Shown here one piece after another: positions 17,046 through 25,997 of a DNA stretch of 64,000 bases. Under the pieces are notes generated by a model. The model was not told the origin of the DNA. It ran no database searches and saw only the letters and a program-made list of their open reading frames with translations. Numbering within the stretch: position 1 is the first letter of the stretch; each line of letters starts with the position of its first letter. This DNA is from Streptomyces sp. CB02980. GTDB taxonomy: Bacteria; Actinomycetota; Actinomycetes; Streptomycetales; Streptomycetaceae. Position numbers and translations under genes: made by a program. The stretch covers positions 1-64,000 of the forward strand of contig NZ_JACSCH020000029.1 of the NCBI RefSeq assembly GCF_014451325.2, in the 5' to 3' direction.

Positions 17046-17489
17046 ATGAACATTCCATTCCTGGACAACTGGCGCAAGCGGCACGCACCCGAGGCGGCCG
17101 ACTCCCCGTTGGCCTCGGCCTTCGACCGTGACCCCGACGGTGTGGCCGATCTGCTCGCCGAGTGCGAGCTGCTGCGCTCCCGTGTCGCGCAGTCCGGGGT
17201 GGCACTCGACGACACCCCGCGTTCCCTCCAGGAGCTCGACCAGCTGCCGCCCCGCTGGCGCGACGACCCGGAGGAGCTGCCCTGGATCGGGAACGACGCC
17301 GGGCTCTACCTCGGCACCGTGATCGTGCGGAACGTACCGGGCGCGCGCTGGCAGGTCTGGCCCGGCGGCGGCCTGGTGGTGCGGCTCTCCTCCGGCCGGG
17401 AGATCGCGGTCGTCGAGGCCGGTCTCGACTGGGCGGTGACGGGCTCGCCGGAGCTCTCCCAGATGTACGCCGAGGCCGCCGAGTACTGA
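17046..17489 (+). CDS. Conserved Streptomyces protein, probably DUF6278
   Basis: 147 residues, soluble, acidic in the middle. Recognisable stretches are MNIPFLDNWRKRH at the N-terminus and a beta-rich C-terminal half (GLYLGTVIVRNVPGARWQVW, LSSGREIAVVEAG, SPELSQMYAEA). I know similar proteins only as a domain of unknown function in streptomycetes. No catalytic motif or membrane segment is visible. It stands alone between xth and gluA. Confidence 0.65.
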   Translation: MNIPFLDNWRKRHAPEAADSPLASAFDRDPDGVADLLAECELLRSRVAQSGVALDDTPRSLQELDQLPPRWRDDPEELPWIGNDAGLYLGTVIVRNVPGARWQVWPGGGLVVRLSSGREIAVVEAGLDWAVTGSPELSQMYAEAAEY

Positions 17490-17540
17490 GTCCGCCGCCC
17501 CGCTCGGGCCGGTCCCGCAGCCCGCTCCCGCCACCCTTTT

Positions 17541-17561
17541 GCAGTAAATACGGCTTATTGC
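17541..17561 (+). promoter_or_regulatory. AT-rich imperfect inverted repeat upstream of gluA
   Basis: GCAGTAAA and CTTATTGC are near-complementary arms around TACGG, about 90 nt before gluA and in unusually AT-rich sequence. It could be an operator or part of the promoter for the glutamate transport operon. Confidence 0.3.
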
Positions 17562-17649
17562 GGTTTCATGCGTGTCGGGCGTGAAGTCCCTTTTCTGGTG
17601 GATAGTTTGCGCTGACTCGACACCGCTGAGAAATGGGGCAGGGCAGCGT

Positions 17650-18396
<747 letters not shown>

Positions 18397-18410
18397 GCGG
18401 GGTGGGAACC

Positions 18411-19337
18411 ATGCCGCGTACGCACCGCCCGCTCCGCACCCCGGCCGTGCCCGCCCTGCTGCTCGCCCTGACGGCGGCGCTCGTCGGCTGCGGCAGGGAG
18501 GGCAGCCCGCCCGTCAAGGGCCCTCAGCCCGACCGACTCCCCGTCTACCAGGTCCAGTCCGGCTTCACCCTGCCGGACTCCAGCACCTGGAACCGGGCGA
18601 AGAAGCGTGGCCGTCTCGTCGTCGGCGCCAAGGAGGACCAGCCCTACATGGGCGAGAAGGACCCGGCCACCGGCCGCTACTCCGGCTTCGACATCGAGAT
18701 CGCCAAGATGATGGCGGCCTCCCTCGGCTTCGACCCGGCCGGCATCGACTTCCGTACGATCGCCTCGGCCAACCGCGAAACCGCCCTGCAGAACGGGCAG
18801 ATCGACTACTACGTCGGCACCTACACCATCAACGACAACCGCAAGAAGCTCGTCGGCTTCGCCGGGCCCTACTACCTGGCCGGCCAGTCCCTGCTGGTCC
18901 GCACCGACGAGAACGACATCAACGGCCCCCAGGACCTGGCCGGCAAACGCGTCTGCTCGGCCGCCGGCTCCACCCCGTACCAACGCATCGAGCAGGACTA
19001 CCCGAAGGCCGAACTCGTCGCCTACGACACGTACTCCGCCTGCGTGGACAACCTGCTGACCTACCAGGTCGACGCGGTCACCACCGACGACACGATCCTC
19101 ATGGGCTACGCCGCCAAGGTCCCGGACGAACTCAAGGTCGTCGGCAAACCGTTCTCGAAGGAGCCGTACGGCATCGGCGTCCCGCGCGGTGACAACGCCC
19201 TGCGCTTCGCCCTCGACGACGCCCTGGCCGCCCACGAGAAGAACGGCGACTGGAAGAAGGCCTACGACGCCACCCTCGGCCTCTCCGGGGTCCCCGCCCC
19301 GACACCGCCCCCCATCGACCGCTATCCGGCGAGCTGA
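18411..19337 (+). CDS. gluB: Glutamate-type ABC transporter, substrate-binding lipoprotein
   Basis: 308 residues. The N-terminus has a lipoprotein signal with LVGC (Cys27 lipidated). The mature protein is a family 3 solute-binding protein: [63 protein letters not shown], and a lysine-rich C-terminus ending DRYPAS. It captures glutamate or a similar amino acid outside the membrane and delivers it to the permeases. The ATG at 18411 follows GGGGTGGG; a GTG at 18402 is also in frame. Confidence 0.92.
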   Translation: MPRTHRPLRTPAVPALLLALTAALVGCGREGSPPVKGPQPDRLPVYQVQSGFTLPDSSTWNRAKKRGRLVVGAKEDQPYMGEKDPATGRYSGFDIEIAKMMAASLGFDPAGIDFRTIASANRETALQNGQIDYYVGTYTINDNRKKLVGFAGPYYLAGQSLLVRTDENDINGPQDLAGKRVCSAAGSTPYQRIEQDYPKAELVAYDTYSACVDNLLTYQVDAVTTDDTILMGYAAKVPDELKVVGKPFSKEPYGIGVPRGDNALRFALDDALAAHEKNGDWKKAYDATLGLSGVPAPTPPPIDRYPAS

Positions 19338-19355
19338 CGAGAGGAGCCTCCCGAC

Positions 19356-20000
19356 ATGGACGTCCTGACGGACAACTTCTCGCTCTACGCCGAGGGATTC
19401 CTGGGCACCGTCGAACTCACCGTCTACGCCTCGGCGTTGGCCCTCGTCCTGGGCTTCCTCATGGCCTCGTTCCGGGTCGCGCCGGTGGGATCCTTCCGGG
19501 TCTTCGGCACGGTCTGGGTCACCGTCCTGCGCAACACCCCGCTGACCCTGCTCTTCTTCGCCGTCATGCTGGGCCTGCCCCGGTTCGGACTCGTGCTGCC
19601 CTTCAAGCTGTTCGCGGTCCTCGCGCTCGGCTGCTACACCTCGGCCTTCATCTGCGAGGTGCTGCGCTCCGGCATCAACACGGTGCCGCGCGGGCAGGGC
19701 GAGGCCGCCCGCAGTCTGGGGATGAACTTCACCCAGTCCCTCGGCACGGTCGTCCTGCCGCAGGCCTTCCGTACGGTGATCCCGCCGATCGGCTCCACCC
19801 TGATCGCCCTCGCCAAGAACTCGGCCATCGCCGGAGCATTCAGCGTCACCGAACTCCTGGGCACCTACAAGACCTTGAGCGAGCTCGGCTACAACATCGT
19901 CTGGACCTTCGTCTGGATCGCCGTCGGATACCTCATCATCACCCTCACCATCAGCGCCCTCTTCAACGTCCTCGAGAAGCGCTGGGGAGTCGCCCGATGA
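19356..20000 (+). CDS. gluC: Glutamate-type ABC transporter, permease 1
   Basis: 214 residues with about five membrane helices in the HisMQ-type permease fold. [23 protein letters not shown] is the EAA loop that docks with the ATPase. [19 protein letters not shown] lies in the conserved core. The stop codon overlaps the start of gluD by four bases (ATGA), so the two permeases are made together. Confidence 0.92.
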   Translation: MDVLTDNFSLYAEGFLGTVELTVYASALALVLGFLMASFRVAPVGSFRVFGTVWVTVLRNTPLTLLFFAVMLGLPRFGLVLPFKLFAVLALGCYTSAFICEVLRSGINTVPRGQGEAARSLGMNFTQSLGTVVLPQAFRTVIPPIGSTLIALAKNSAIAGAFSVTELLGTYKTLSELGYNIVWTFVWIAVGYLIITLTISALFNVLEKRWGVAR

Positions 20001-20854
20001 CCGATTCCACCGCCCTCTACGACATTCCCGGGCCGCACGCCCGGCGGCGCCACCTCCTCTACGGCCTCGCGTCCACCGTCGTGATCCTCGCGCTGGCCGG
20101 CTGGATCCTCTATCTCCTCTTCGACAACGACCAGTTCACCTCCATCAAGTGGTCGCCCTTCCTCTACAAGGGCATCCAGGAGCTGCTGCTCGAAGGACTC
20201 GGCAACACCCTCAAGGCCTTCGCCTACGCCTCGGTGCTGTCGCTCGCCCTCGGCGCGGTCCTCGCCACCGGACGTCTCTCCGACCACCGGGTGCTCCGCT
20301 GGATCTCCACCCTGCTCGTCGAGTTCTTCCGCGCCATGCCCGTCCTCGTGATGATCTTCTTCATCTTCGTGGCACTCAAGGTGCAGGCCCTGCCCGCACT
20401 CGTCGCCGGACTGACCCTCTACAACGGTTCCGTCCTCGCGGAGGTCTTCCGCACCGGCATCCACGCCGTGGCACGCGGCCAGGGCGAGGCCGCGTACGCC
20501 CTCGGCATGCGCAAGACGCAGGTCATGACCTACGTCCTGGTGCCACAGGCCGTCCGCGCGATGCTCCCCGCCATCATCAGCCAGTTGGTGGTCGCCCTCA
20601 AGGACACCTCGCTCGGATTCCTCATCACCTACGAGGAGTTCCTCCACGCGGGCAAACTGATCGCCTCCAACCTGGACTACGACCTGCCGTTCATCCCGGT
20701 CGTCCTGGTGATCTCACCGATCTACATCGGGATGTGCATGCTGCTCTCCTGGTTCGCCACCTGGGTGGCCCGCAGAGAGCGCCGCAGTCCGAAGACGAAG
20801 GCCGTGGACGTCGACCCGGCCGAACCAGAGACGCTGCTGCCGGGACCGCAGTAG
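19997..20854 (+). CDS. gluD: Glutamate-type ABC transporter, permease 2
   Basis: 285 residues. An N-terminal cytoplasmic stretch and one helix ([16 protein letters not shown]) precede the same permease core as GluC, with its own EAA loop ([22 protein letters not shown]). The C-terminal helix ends in a basic, charged tail. Last gene of the operon; it converges on the S15 peptidase gene with a 37-nt gap and no strong terminator. Confidence 0.92.
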   Translation: MTDSTALYDIPGPHARRRHLLYGLASTVVILALAGWILYLLFDNDQFTSIKWSPFLYKGIQELLLEGLGNTLKAFAYASVLSLALGAVLATGRLSDHRVLRWISTLLVEFFRAMPVLVMIFFIFVALKVQALPALVAGLTLYNGSVLAEVFRTGIHAVARGQGEAAYALGMRKTQVMTYVLVPQAVRAMLPAIISQLVVALKDTSLGFLITYEEFLHAGKLIASNLDYDLPFIPVVLVISPIYIGMCMLLSWFATWVARRERRSPKTKAVDVDPAEPETLLPGPQ

Positions 20855-20891
20855 CGAGCGAGGGCCGCACCCGCCCGGCAGCAGCCGGTGA

Positions 20892-22451
20892 TCACTCCTT
20901 CCGCAGCGGTACCGACACGTACGACGGGTCGGCCGAGGGGGAGGAGAAGGTCAGCTGCGCGCCGGTCGGGTTGTGCTCGATGTAGAGCGGGTCGACGGTG
21001 TCGACGACCAGCGCGAGCCGGTGCCCCGCGGGGACGTCGTACGCCGTGGAGAACAGCTCCAGATCGACGCCGAACGCCTTGCCCGGGGTCCGGTCGTGGA
21101 AGGTGTACGGGGCATTGCCGACGAGCTTGCCGACGCCGAGCGGACCCACGTCGTAGAGGTACGCGACGAGGGTGCCGCTCTCCTCGGTGGAGGTGACGGT
21201 GGTGTGCACCTTCACGGTGCCGCGCACCCGCTGCGGAGTGTCGTACCGCTCCGACTGCCAGACGCCGGCGAAGGCGCGGGGGAGGAGGGGGACGGAGACG
21301 ACGGGCGGGATGCGGAGGAACTGGTCCAGGGCGTTGGTGAGCAGGGTGATGCCGCCGTTGGCGCCGGAGTCGATGTTCGCCCAGACCCGCTGCGTACCGC
21401 CGAGGTCGAACGTGCGCTGGTTCGCGTGGACGGACTTCCAGTCGGGGTAGCCCTCGTATCCGCCGGTGGAACGGGACTTGAGCTGGACGGGCTGCTCGCG
21501 GTCGATGCCGTTGTCGACGCCCTTGAGGTAGCGGTCGAACCACCGGTGGGCGCTGGTCCAGGTGTCGTTGGGCAGCCCGAACAGTCCGGTGGCCTCGGCG
21601 GTGGCGTGGTCGCCGGGCCGGAACTCCAGCCGCTTGGGGCCGGTGAGCTTCTCGAAGAAGCTCGCGTACTGGTTGGGCGGGAAGATGGTGTCGCCCCAGG
21701 CGTTGCCGAGCATGATCGCGGCACCGTTGGTGTTGATCCGGTCCAGCTGCTCGGCGGGGGAGCGCTTGCGGCCCCAGGCGATCATGTCCTCCTCCTTGTC
21801 CAGGTTGGAGGAGAGGAAGTCGCCCAGGATCTGCTTGAGTTCGGGACCGGGGCGGCCGGTGAGGTAGCCGGCGCCACCGAGCAGGGCGGCGGCCTGGAGG
21901 TGCTGGGTGCGGCCGCTGTAGATGGACTCGATGAGGTCGGCCCAGCCGCTGAGCGCGGCGACGGCCTTGATCCGCGGGTCGTGGGCGGCGGCGAGCAGGC
22001 TGATCCCGGCGCCGTACGAGACGCCCGCCATGCCGATGTGGGCGGGGTCGGCGGCGGTGTTGGCGAGGGCCCAGTCGATCACCTTGGAGGCGTCGGCGAT
22101 GTCCTTGGGCCCCGCCGTCTCGATCTCCCCGCCGGACTGCCAGAAGCCACGCGAGTTGTAACTCACCACGATGTAACCGGAGTCGGCGAGCTGCTTGGCC
22201 TGGGCGAGGTACTCGATCTGGGGCATGGCCCAACTGGTGGGCAGCACGATCAGGGGGTGGCGGGTGGTGCCGGTGGACCCGGCGGGGGTCACGACGTTCG
22301 CCTTGAGGACGGTGCCGCCCTCCCCGACGATGTCGACGAAGCGGATGCCGGCGCCGGCGGTCTCTCCGGCCTGGGCGGCGGGCGCGAGCCCGAGGGCCGC
22401 CCCGGCCACGAGGGCGGCCGAGACGGCGAGGGCCAGGGGTGTGCGTCGCAC
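20892..22451 (-). CDS. Secreted S15-type (X-Pro dipeptidyl-peptidase/CocE-like) hydrolase
   Basis: 519 residues with a signal peptide ending PAAQA (about residue 28). The alpha/beta hydrolase domain has GVSYGAG (nucleophile Ser145), an acid in GDTIFPPNQ and a histidine in GDHATAE. The C-terminal third is beta-rich (VWQSERYDTPQRVRGTVKV, YLYDVGPLG, YTFHDRTPGK), matching the jelly-roll domain of the S15/CocE group. Members remove N-terminal dipeptides or hydrolyse esters and amides outside the cell; which of these applies cannot be told. The gene reads away from the cluster of GGTAAC motifs near 22524-22578. Confidence 0.85.
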   Translation of the reverse strand: MRRTPLALAVSAALVAGAALGLAPAAQAGETAGAGIRFVDIVGEGGTVLKANVVTPAGSTGTTRHPLIVLPTSWAMPQIEYLAQAKQLADSGYIVVSYNSRGFWQSGGEIETAGPKDIADASKVIDWALANTAADPAHIGMAGVSYGAGISLLAAAHDPRIKAVAALSGWADLIESIYSGRTQHLQAAALLGGAGYLTGRPGPELKQILGDFLSSNLDKEEDMIAWGRKRSPAEQLDRINTNGAAIMLGNAWGDTIFPPNQYASFFEKLTGPKRLEFRPGDHATAEATGLFGLPNDTWTSAHRWFDRYLKGVDNGIDREQPVQLKSRSTGGYEGYPDWKSVHANQRTFDLGGTQRVWANIDSGANGGITLLTNALDQFLRIPPVVSVPLLPRAFAGVWQSERYDTPQRVRGTVKVHTTVTSTEESGTLVAYLYDVGPLGVGKLVGNAPYTFHDRTPGKAFGVDLELFSTAYDVPAGHRLALVVDTVDPLYIEHNPTGAQLTFSSPSADPSYVSVPLRKE

Positions 22452-22523
22452 GGGTCACTCCTCACTGGGTACTGCTGGGTAGGCAGTACGGGCACTGATG
22501 GGGGGCAGTGAAAGTGACCCGAC

Positions 22524-22578
22524 GGTAACCGGGGCGGCTTACTCATGGTAACTGGTCGGTAAGTTACGTGCGGGTAAC
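22524..22578. promoter_or_regulatory. Cluster of GGTAAC operator-like motifs
   Basis: GGTAAC occurs at 22524, 22547 and 22573 and GGTAAG at 22558, giving two inverted repeats: TTAC-N5-GTAA (22538-22550) and GTAACT-N8-AGTTAC (22548-22567). It overlaps the end of the TPR-like gene and lies 70-130 nt upstream of the S15 peptidase start. It resembles a TetR-type operator region; the regulator is unknown. Confidence 0.4.
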
Positions 22579-23802
22579 GATTGATGGCCGGGCGGTGCCG
22601 TCCAGGAGGTCGGCGGCCTCCGCGAGGTCCGTGTGCGCCTCCTGGTGGCGCCCGGTGGCCACCAGGAACAGGGCACGGTCGGTGAGGGCCTGGGGGAGGG
22701 CGGTCGCGGTGCCGTCCAGGCGGCGGGCGAGGGCGACACCCTCGTCGAACAGTGGCCGCAGGAGCCCCTCGCGCCCATGGGAGTGCCCGGCGAGTGCCGC
22801 CCGGAGGGTCAGCCTGCGGCGGACGACGTACAGCTCCGGCAGCGCGCCGGCCGCCGAGTGGCGGGCCGCCTCCGCTTCGAGGGCGGTGACCCCGTCACGG
22901 TAGGCCGCCCGCGTGTCGGGCGACCACTGGATGCCGTCCGCGCCGAACGGCGGCGCCGGTGCCTCCGGGGACGCGGCGGGCTCGTCGGAGCGGCCCGACA
23001 GCACGAACAGCGTGACCCACCGGGTGACCATGTGGCTCGTGGCCGTGCCGTGCTCCGCGAGCTGTCCGAGCACGTCCAGCGCCTCCTGCCGGGAGGCCGC
23101 CGCCTCGGCCGGGCGCCCGGCGTTCTCCAGGAGCCGGGCGTGGTGGACCAGCTCCCACACCAGATCGGCGGGTGGCATGCCGTTCTCGGCGGCCCGCCGT
23201 CTCCCGGCGTCCACGGTCCGGGCGAACGTGTCGACGGCCTCCTCGTGGAGCCCGGCGGCGGCCAGCTCGGCGGCCAGTTCGTACACACCCCAGGCCGAGA
23301 CCTCCGTCTCCGTGGCCTGGACGCGCCGGTGGATATCGGCCGCCTCCCGATGGCGCCCCTCCTCGGCGAGGACATACGCGAGGCGCCGAGGCCCGTACCA
23401 GGAGTGCGTCAGCAGCTCCCGGCCCTCCGGGCCCCACGCGGCGTCCGCCATCTCCTCGCAGACCGCCCGCGCCTCGGCCCGCCGACCCAGGGCGAGGAGC
23501 GCGCGCTCTCGGAAGTGCAGGGCGCGGAACAGCCGCTCCATCCGGTTCGGCGCGCCTGCCCCGATTCGCCGGCCCGCGGCCACCCCTTCGGTGTACAGCG
23601 CCAGTTCCACCTCCGGGTCGTCGGCGTTGTACCCGGCCTGCAGGAGCGTATCGACCAGCTTCGGCAGATACGCCCTGGGGCTCACCTCCGCGAGCACTCG
23701 GTACGCCCTCAACTGCTCCTGGAGGCCGAGCCGCCCCGATCCGAGCAGCAGTACCCGCGCTCGCAGCACCGCGTCCTCGTCCCACTTCGCCGTGTTCCCC
23801 AT
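22564..23802 (-). CDS. TPR-like helical-repeat protein of unknown function
   Basis: 412 residues, soluble and Ala/Arg/Glu-rich. Repeated helix pairs such as RALLALGRRAEARAVCEEMA, AYVLAEEGRHREAADIHRRV, AAGLHEEAVDTFARTVDAG and LVATGRHQEAHTDLAEAADL have the spacing of tetratricopeptide repeats and run along most of the length. ATG at 23802 after AGGGGG. No enzymatic domain is visible; such proteins usually mediate protein contacts. No obvious operon partner: the P450 gene is divergent. Confidence 0.7.
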   Translation of the reverse strand: MGNTAKWDEDAVLRARVLLLGSGRLGLQEQLRAYRVLAEVSPRAYLPKLVDTLLQAGYNADDPEVELALYTEGVAAGRRIGAGAPNRMERLFRALHFRERALLALGRRAEARAVCEEMADAAWGPEGRELLTHSWYGPRRLAYVLAEEGRHREAADIHRRVQATETEVSAWGVYELAAELAAAGLHEEAVDTFARTVDAGRRRAAENGMPPADLVWELVHHARLLENAGRPAEAAASRQEALDVLGQLAEHGTATSHMVTRWVTLFVLSGRSDEPAASPEAPAPPFGADGIQWSPDTRAAYRDGVTALEAEAARHSAAGALPELYVVRRRLTLRAALAGHSHGREGLLRPLFDEGVALARRLDGTATALPQALTDRALFLVATGRHQEAHTDLAEAADLLDGTARPSIVTRT

Positions 23803-23950
23803 GTGCCCCCTGTTCTCCGCGTGATGTACGACGGAGATTCTGGGATTCGGGGAACGGCCCGGACAAGGCTTGCGAACTGTGCGTTCCGTCCTACGAAAAC
23901 CGGCCCTGACCTGTCATGATGGTGACGTCTTCACCTCGACGGGAGGACCG

Positions 23951-25210
23951 TTGGAGAACCGGATCGTCGCACCCGACGTCTTCGACCCGCGGATCTACGC
24001 CGCAGGCATCCCGCACGACCGCTTCCGCGCCCTGCGCGACCACGCGCCCGTCGCGTGGCAGGAGGAGCCCGAGATCCTGGGCTGGCCCGCCGGTTCCGGG
24101 TTCTGGGCCGTCACCCGGCACGCCGACGTCGTCCGGGTGCTCAAGGACTCCGGGACGTACTCCTCGCACCTCGGCGCCACCCAGATCCGCGACCCCGACC
24201 CCGCCGATCTGCCCTTCATCCGGCGCATGATGCTCAATCAGGACCCTCCGGAGCACGGCCGGTTGCGGCGCCTCGTCAGCCGGGCCTTCACCCCGGGGCG
24301 GATCGAGCGGTTCGGCGTCACCGCGCGGGAGCGTGCGCGGCAGCTGCTCGCGGGCGCGGTCGACGCGGGCGGCGAGGTGGACCTCGTCCGCGCCGTCACC
24401 GACGACTACGCGCTGCTCAACCTCACCGATCTGCTCGGAGTGCCCCCGAGCGACCGGGGCCTGCTGCACACCTGGACCGAGCGGGTCATCGCGTACCAGG
24501 ACCCCGACGAACCGCCCGTCCTCGACGACGAGGGGCGGCCCGTCAATCCGCGGTCGCCGGCGATGCTCGCCGAGATGTTCGACTACGCCCAGGAGCTCGC
24601 CGCCCACAAGCGCGAGCATCCCGCCGATGACGTCATGAGCGTGCTCGCCACCTCAGAACTGGCCGACGCCGAACTGGAGATGTTCTTCTTCCTGCTGACC
24701 GTCGCCGGAAACGACACCGTCCGCAGCGCCGCCCCCGGCGGGCTCCTCGCTCTCGCCGAACACCCCGACGAACAACGGAGGTTGTGGAACGGAGACGTCT
24801 CCCCGGACACGGCGGTGGACGAACTGCTCCGCGTCCACCCGCCCGTGCTCTCCTTCCGGCGCACGGCCGCCCGCGACACCGAACTCGCGGGGCAGGCGAT
24901 CCGGCGCGGCGACAAGGTCGTCGTCTTCCACGCCTCCGCCAACCACGACGAGCGCGTCTTCCCCGACCCGCACCGTCTTGACCTCGACCGGAGCCCGAAC
25001 CCGCACGTGTCCTTCGGCGACGGCCCGCACGTCTGCCTCGGCGCGCACTTCGCCCGGCTTCAGCTCCGCGTGCTCCACGAGGAGGTACGCCGGGCCTGCC
25101 CCGGCGGCCTGGAGCTCGCCGGCCCGCCCCGGCGCCTCGTCTCCAACTTCATCAACGGCATCAAGTCGCTGCCGGTGCGACTACGGGAACCGTCCGCGCC
25201 GCGCGCGTGA
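23951..25210 (+). CDS. Cytochrome P450
   Basis: 419 residues from a TTG start at 23951, chosen because GGGAGGA lies 5 nt before it. Bacterial class I features are complete: I-helix AGNDTV with the acid-alcohol pair, K-helix ELLR, and the heme loop FGDGPHVCLG with Cys362 as iron ligand. It needs ferredoxin partners, none of which is encoded nearby. Full length and intact, so probably active. The substrate is unknown, and 20 kb and many unrelated genes separate it from the polyketide synthase. The last 50 nt overlap the convergent gene at 25161-25892. Confidence 0.93.
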   Translation: MENRIVAPDVFDPRIYAAGIPHDRFRALRDHAPVAWQEEPEILGWPAGSGFWAVTRHADVVRVLKDSGTYSSHLGATQIRDPDPADLPFIRRMMLNQDPPEHGRLRRLVSRAFTPGRIERFGVTARERARQLLAGAVDAGGEVDLVRAVTDDYALLNLTDLLGVPPSDRGLLHTWTERVIAYQDPDEPPVLDDEGRPVNPRSPAMLAEMFDYAQELAAHKREHPADDVMSVLATSELADAELEMFFFLLTVAGNDTVRSAAPGGLLALAEHPDEQRRLWNGDVSPDTAVDELLRVHPPVLSFRRTAARDTELAGQAIRRGDKVVVFHASANHDERVFPDPHRLDLDRSPNPHVSFGDGPHVCLGAHFARLQLRVLHEEVRRACPGGLELAGPPRRLVSNFINGIKSLPVRLREPSAPRA

Positions 25211-25892
25211 CATCGGCCACCAGCTCGACCACATCGGGGCCGTACGCCTGCGAGTTGACGACCTTCAGGAGCACCACGAAGGACCCGGAGCGGTGCAGAC
25301 GTGCCAACTCCTCGTAGTGGCGGGCGAGATAGCGGGTCGCCGCCTGGTTGGTGATGGCCCGCTGCCCGCAGAAGAGGAACACCGGCCGGCCCCCCTCCCC
25401 GGCGGTGAGCCGGGCGAGGATCACGTACTCGCTGACCCCCGGCTCCGAGGGGTAGCGCTCCCCGCCGATCAGGAACGCCCCGCGGTCCGCGCTCGGCTCG
25501 ACCTCGACGTTCACCTCGATGCCCGGGAGCAGGGTCGCCAGATGGGCGGCCATCCGCCGGTTCGAGTAGGGGCCGCCTACGCAGAACTCCGTCCGGTCGC
25601 CGAATCCCTGGTGGGCCTGATCGTGCGAGAGGATCCGGGCCTGCGCCCCGCAGTCCTTGATCAGCGCGGACAGTTCAAGGAGGGCGAACACGTCGAACCG
25701 GTGGACCGAGCGGTCGCCGCCCGACTCCCTGTTCACCACGAGCAGGCACTCCGAGTTCCCCGGCAGGCCGAAGAACTCCTGCTTGCGGCGGAGCCTCCGC
25801 CGCCAGAGGTACGTGCGGCCCAGCCAGCCGAGCGACGCGCTGACCCCCGTCGCGAGCACCCCGAGCACGATGTTGCGCAGGTCTTCGTCCAT
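25161..25892 (-). CDS. Membrane-anchored protein of unknown family
   Basis: 243 residues. One N-terminal membrane helix (about residues 7-27) followed by basic WRRRLRRKQ places the rest in the cytoplasm. The soluble domain has a regular alpha/beta look with two spaced motifs: FCVGGPYSNRRMAAHL in the first half and FLFCGQRAITNQAATRYL in the second, with VVNRES near its start. The paired GG-P-SN and CGQ-T-AA-RYL elements suggest a binding site, but I do not recognise the family. ATG at 25892 with TAGCAT 8 nt upstream. Its 3' end overlaps the P450 gene by 50 nt tail to tail. Confidence 0.7.
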   Translation of the reverse strand: MDEDLRNIVLGVLATGVSASLGWLGRTYLWRRRLRRKQEFFGLPGNSECLLVVNRESGGDRSVHRFDVFALLELSALIKDCGAQARILSHDQAHQGFGDRTEFCVGGPYSNRRMAAHLATLLPGIEVNVEVEPSADRGAFLIGGERYPSEPGVSEYVILARLTAGEGGRPVFLFCGQRAITNQAATRYLARHYEELARLHRSGSFVVLLKVVNSQAYGPDVVELVADVTRAARTVPVVAPAAT

Positions 25893-25997
25893 GGGCGCGC
25901 ATGCTAGCGGGGAAACGGCCTCCTGTTCGAGGCGGTCCTGACGGGAGGGGCCGGGGGAAGTTACGCTGCGCGGACGGTCATTGACTGGAGGTAGGGA

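Noticed and set aside
14222-17215. A 997-codon minus-strand frame
   Set aside because: It is opposite pcaL, the metallo-hydrolase and xth, all of which carry intact catalytic motifs; its translation is low-complexity Gly/Arg/Val.
23951-25210. P450 as a tailoring enzyme of the left-end polyketide cluster
   Set aside because: It is about 20 kb away with ribosomal, transport and housekeeping genes between.
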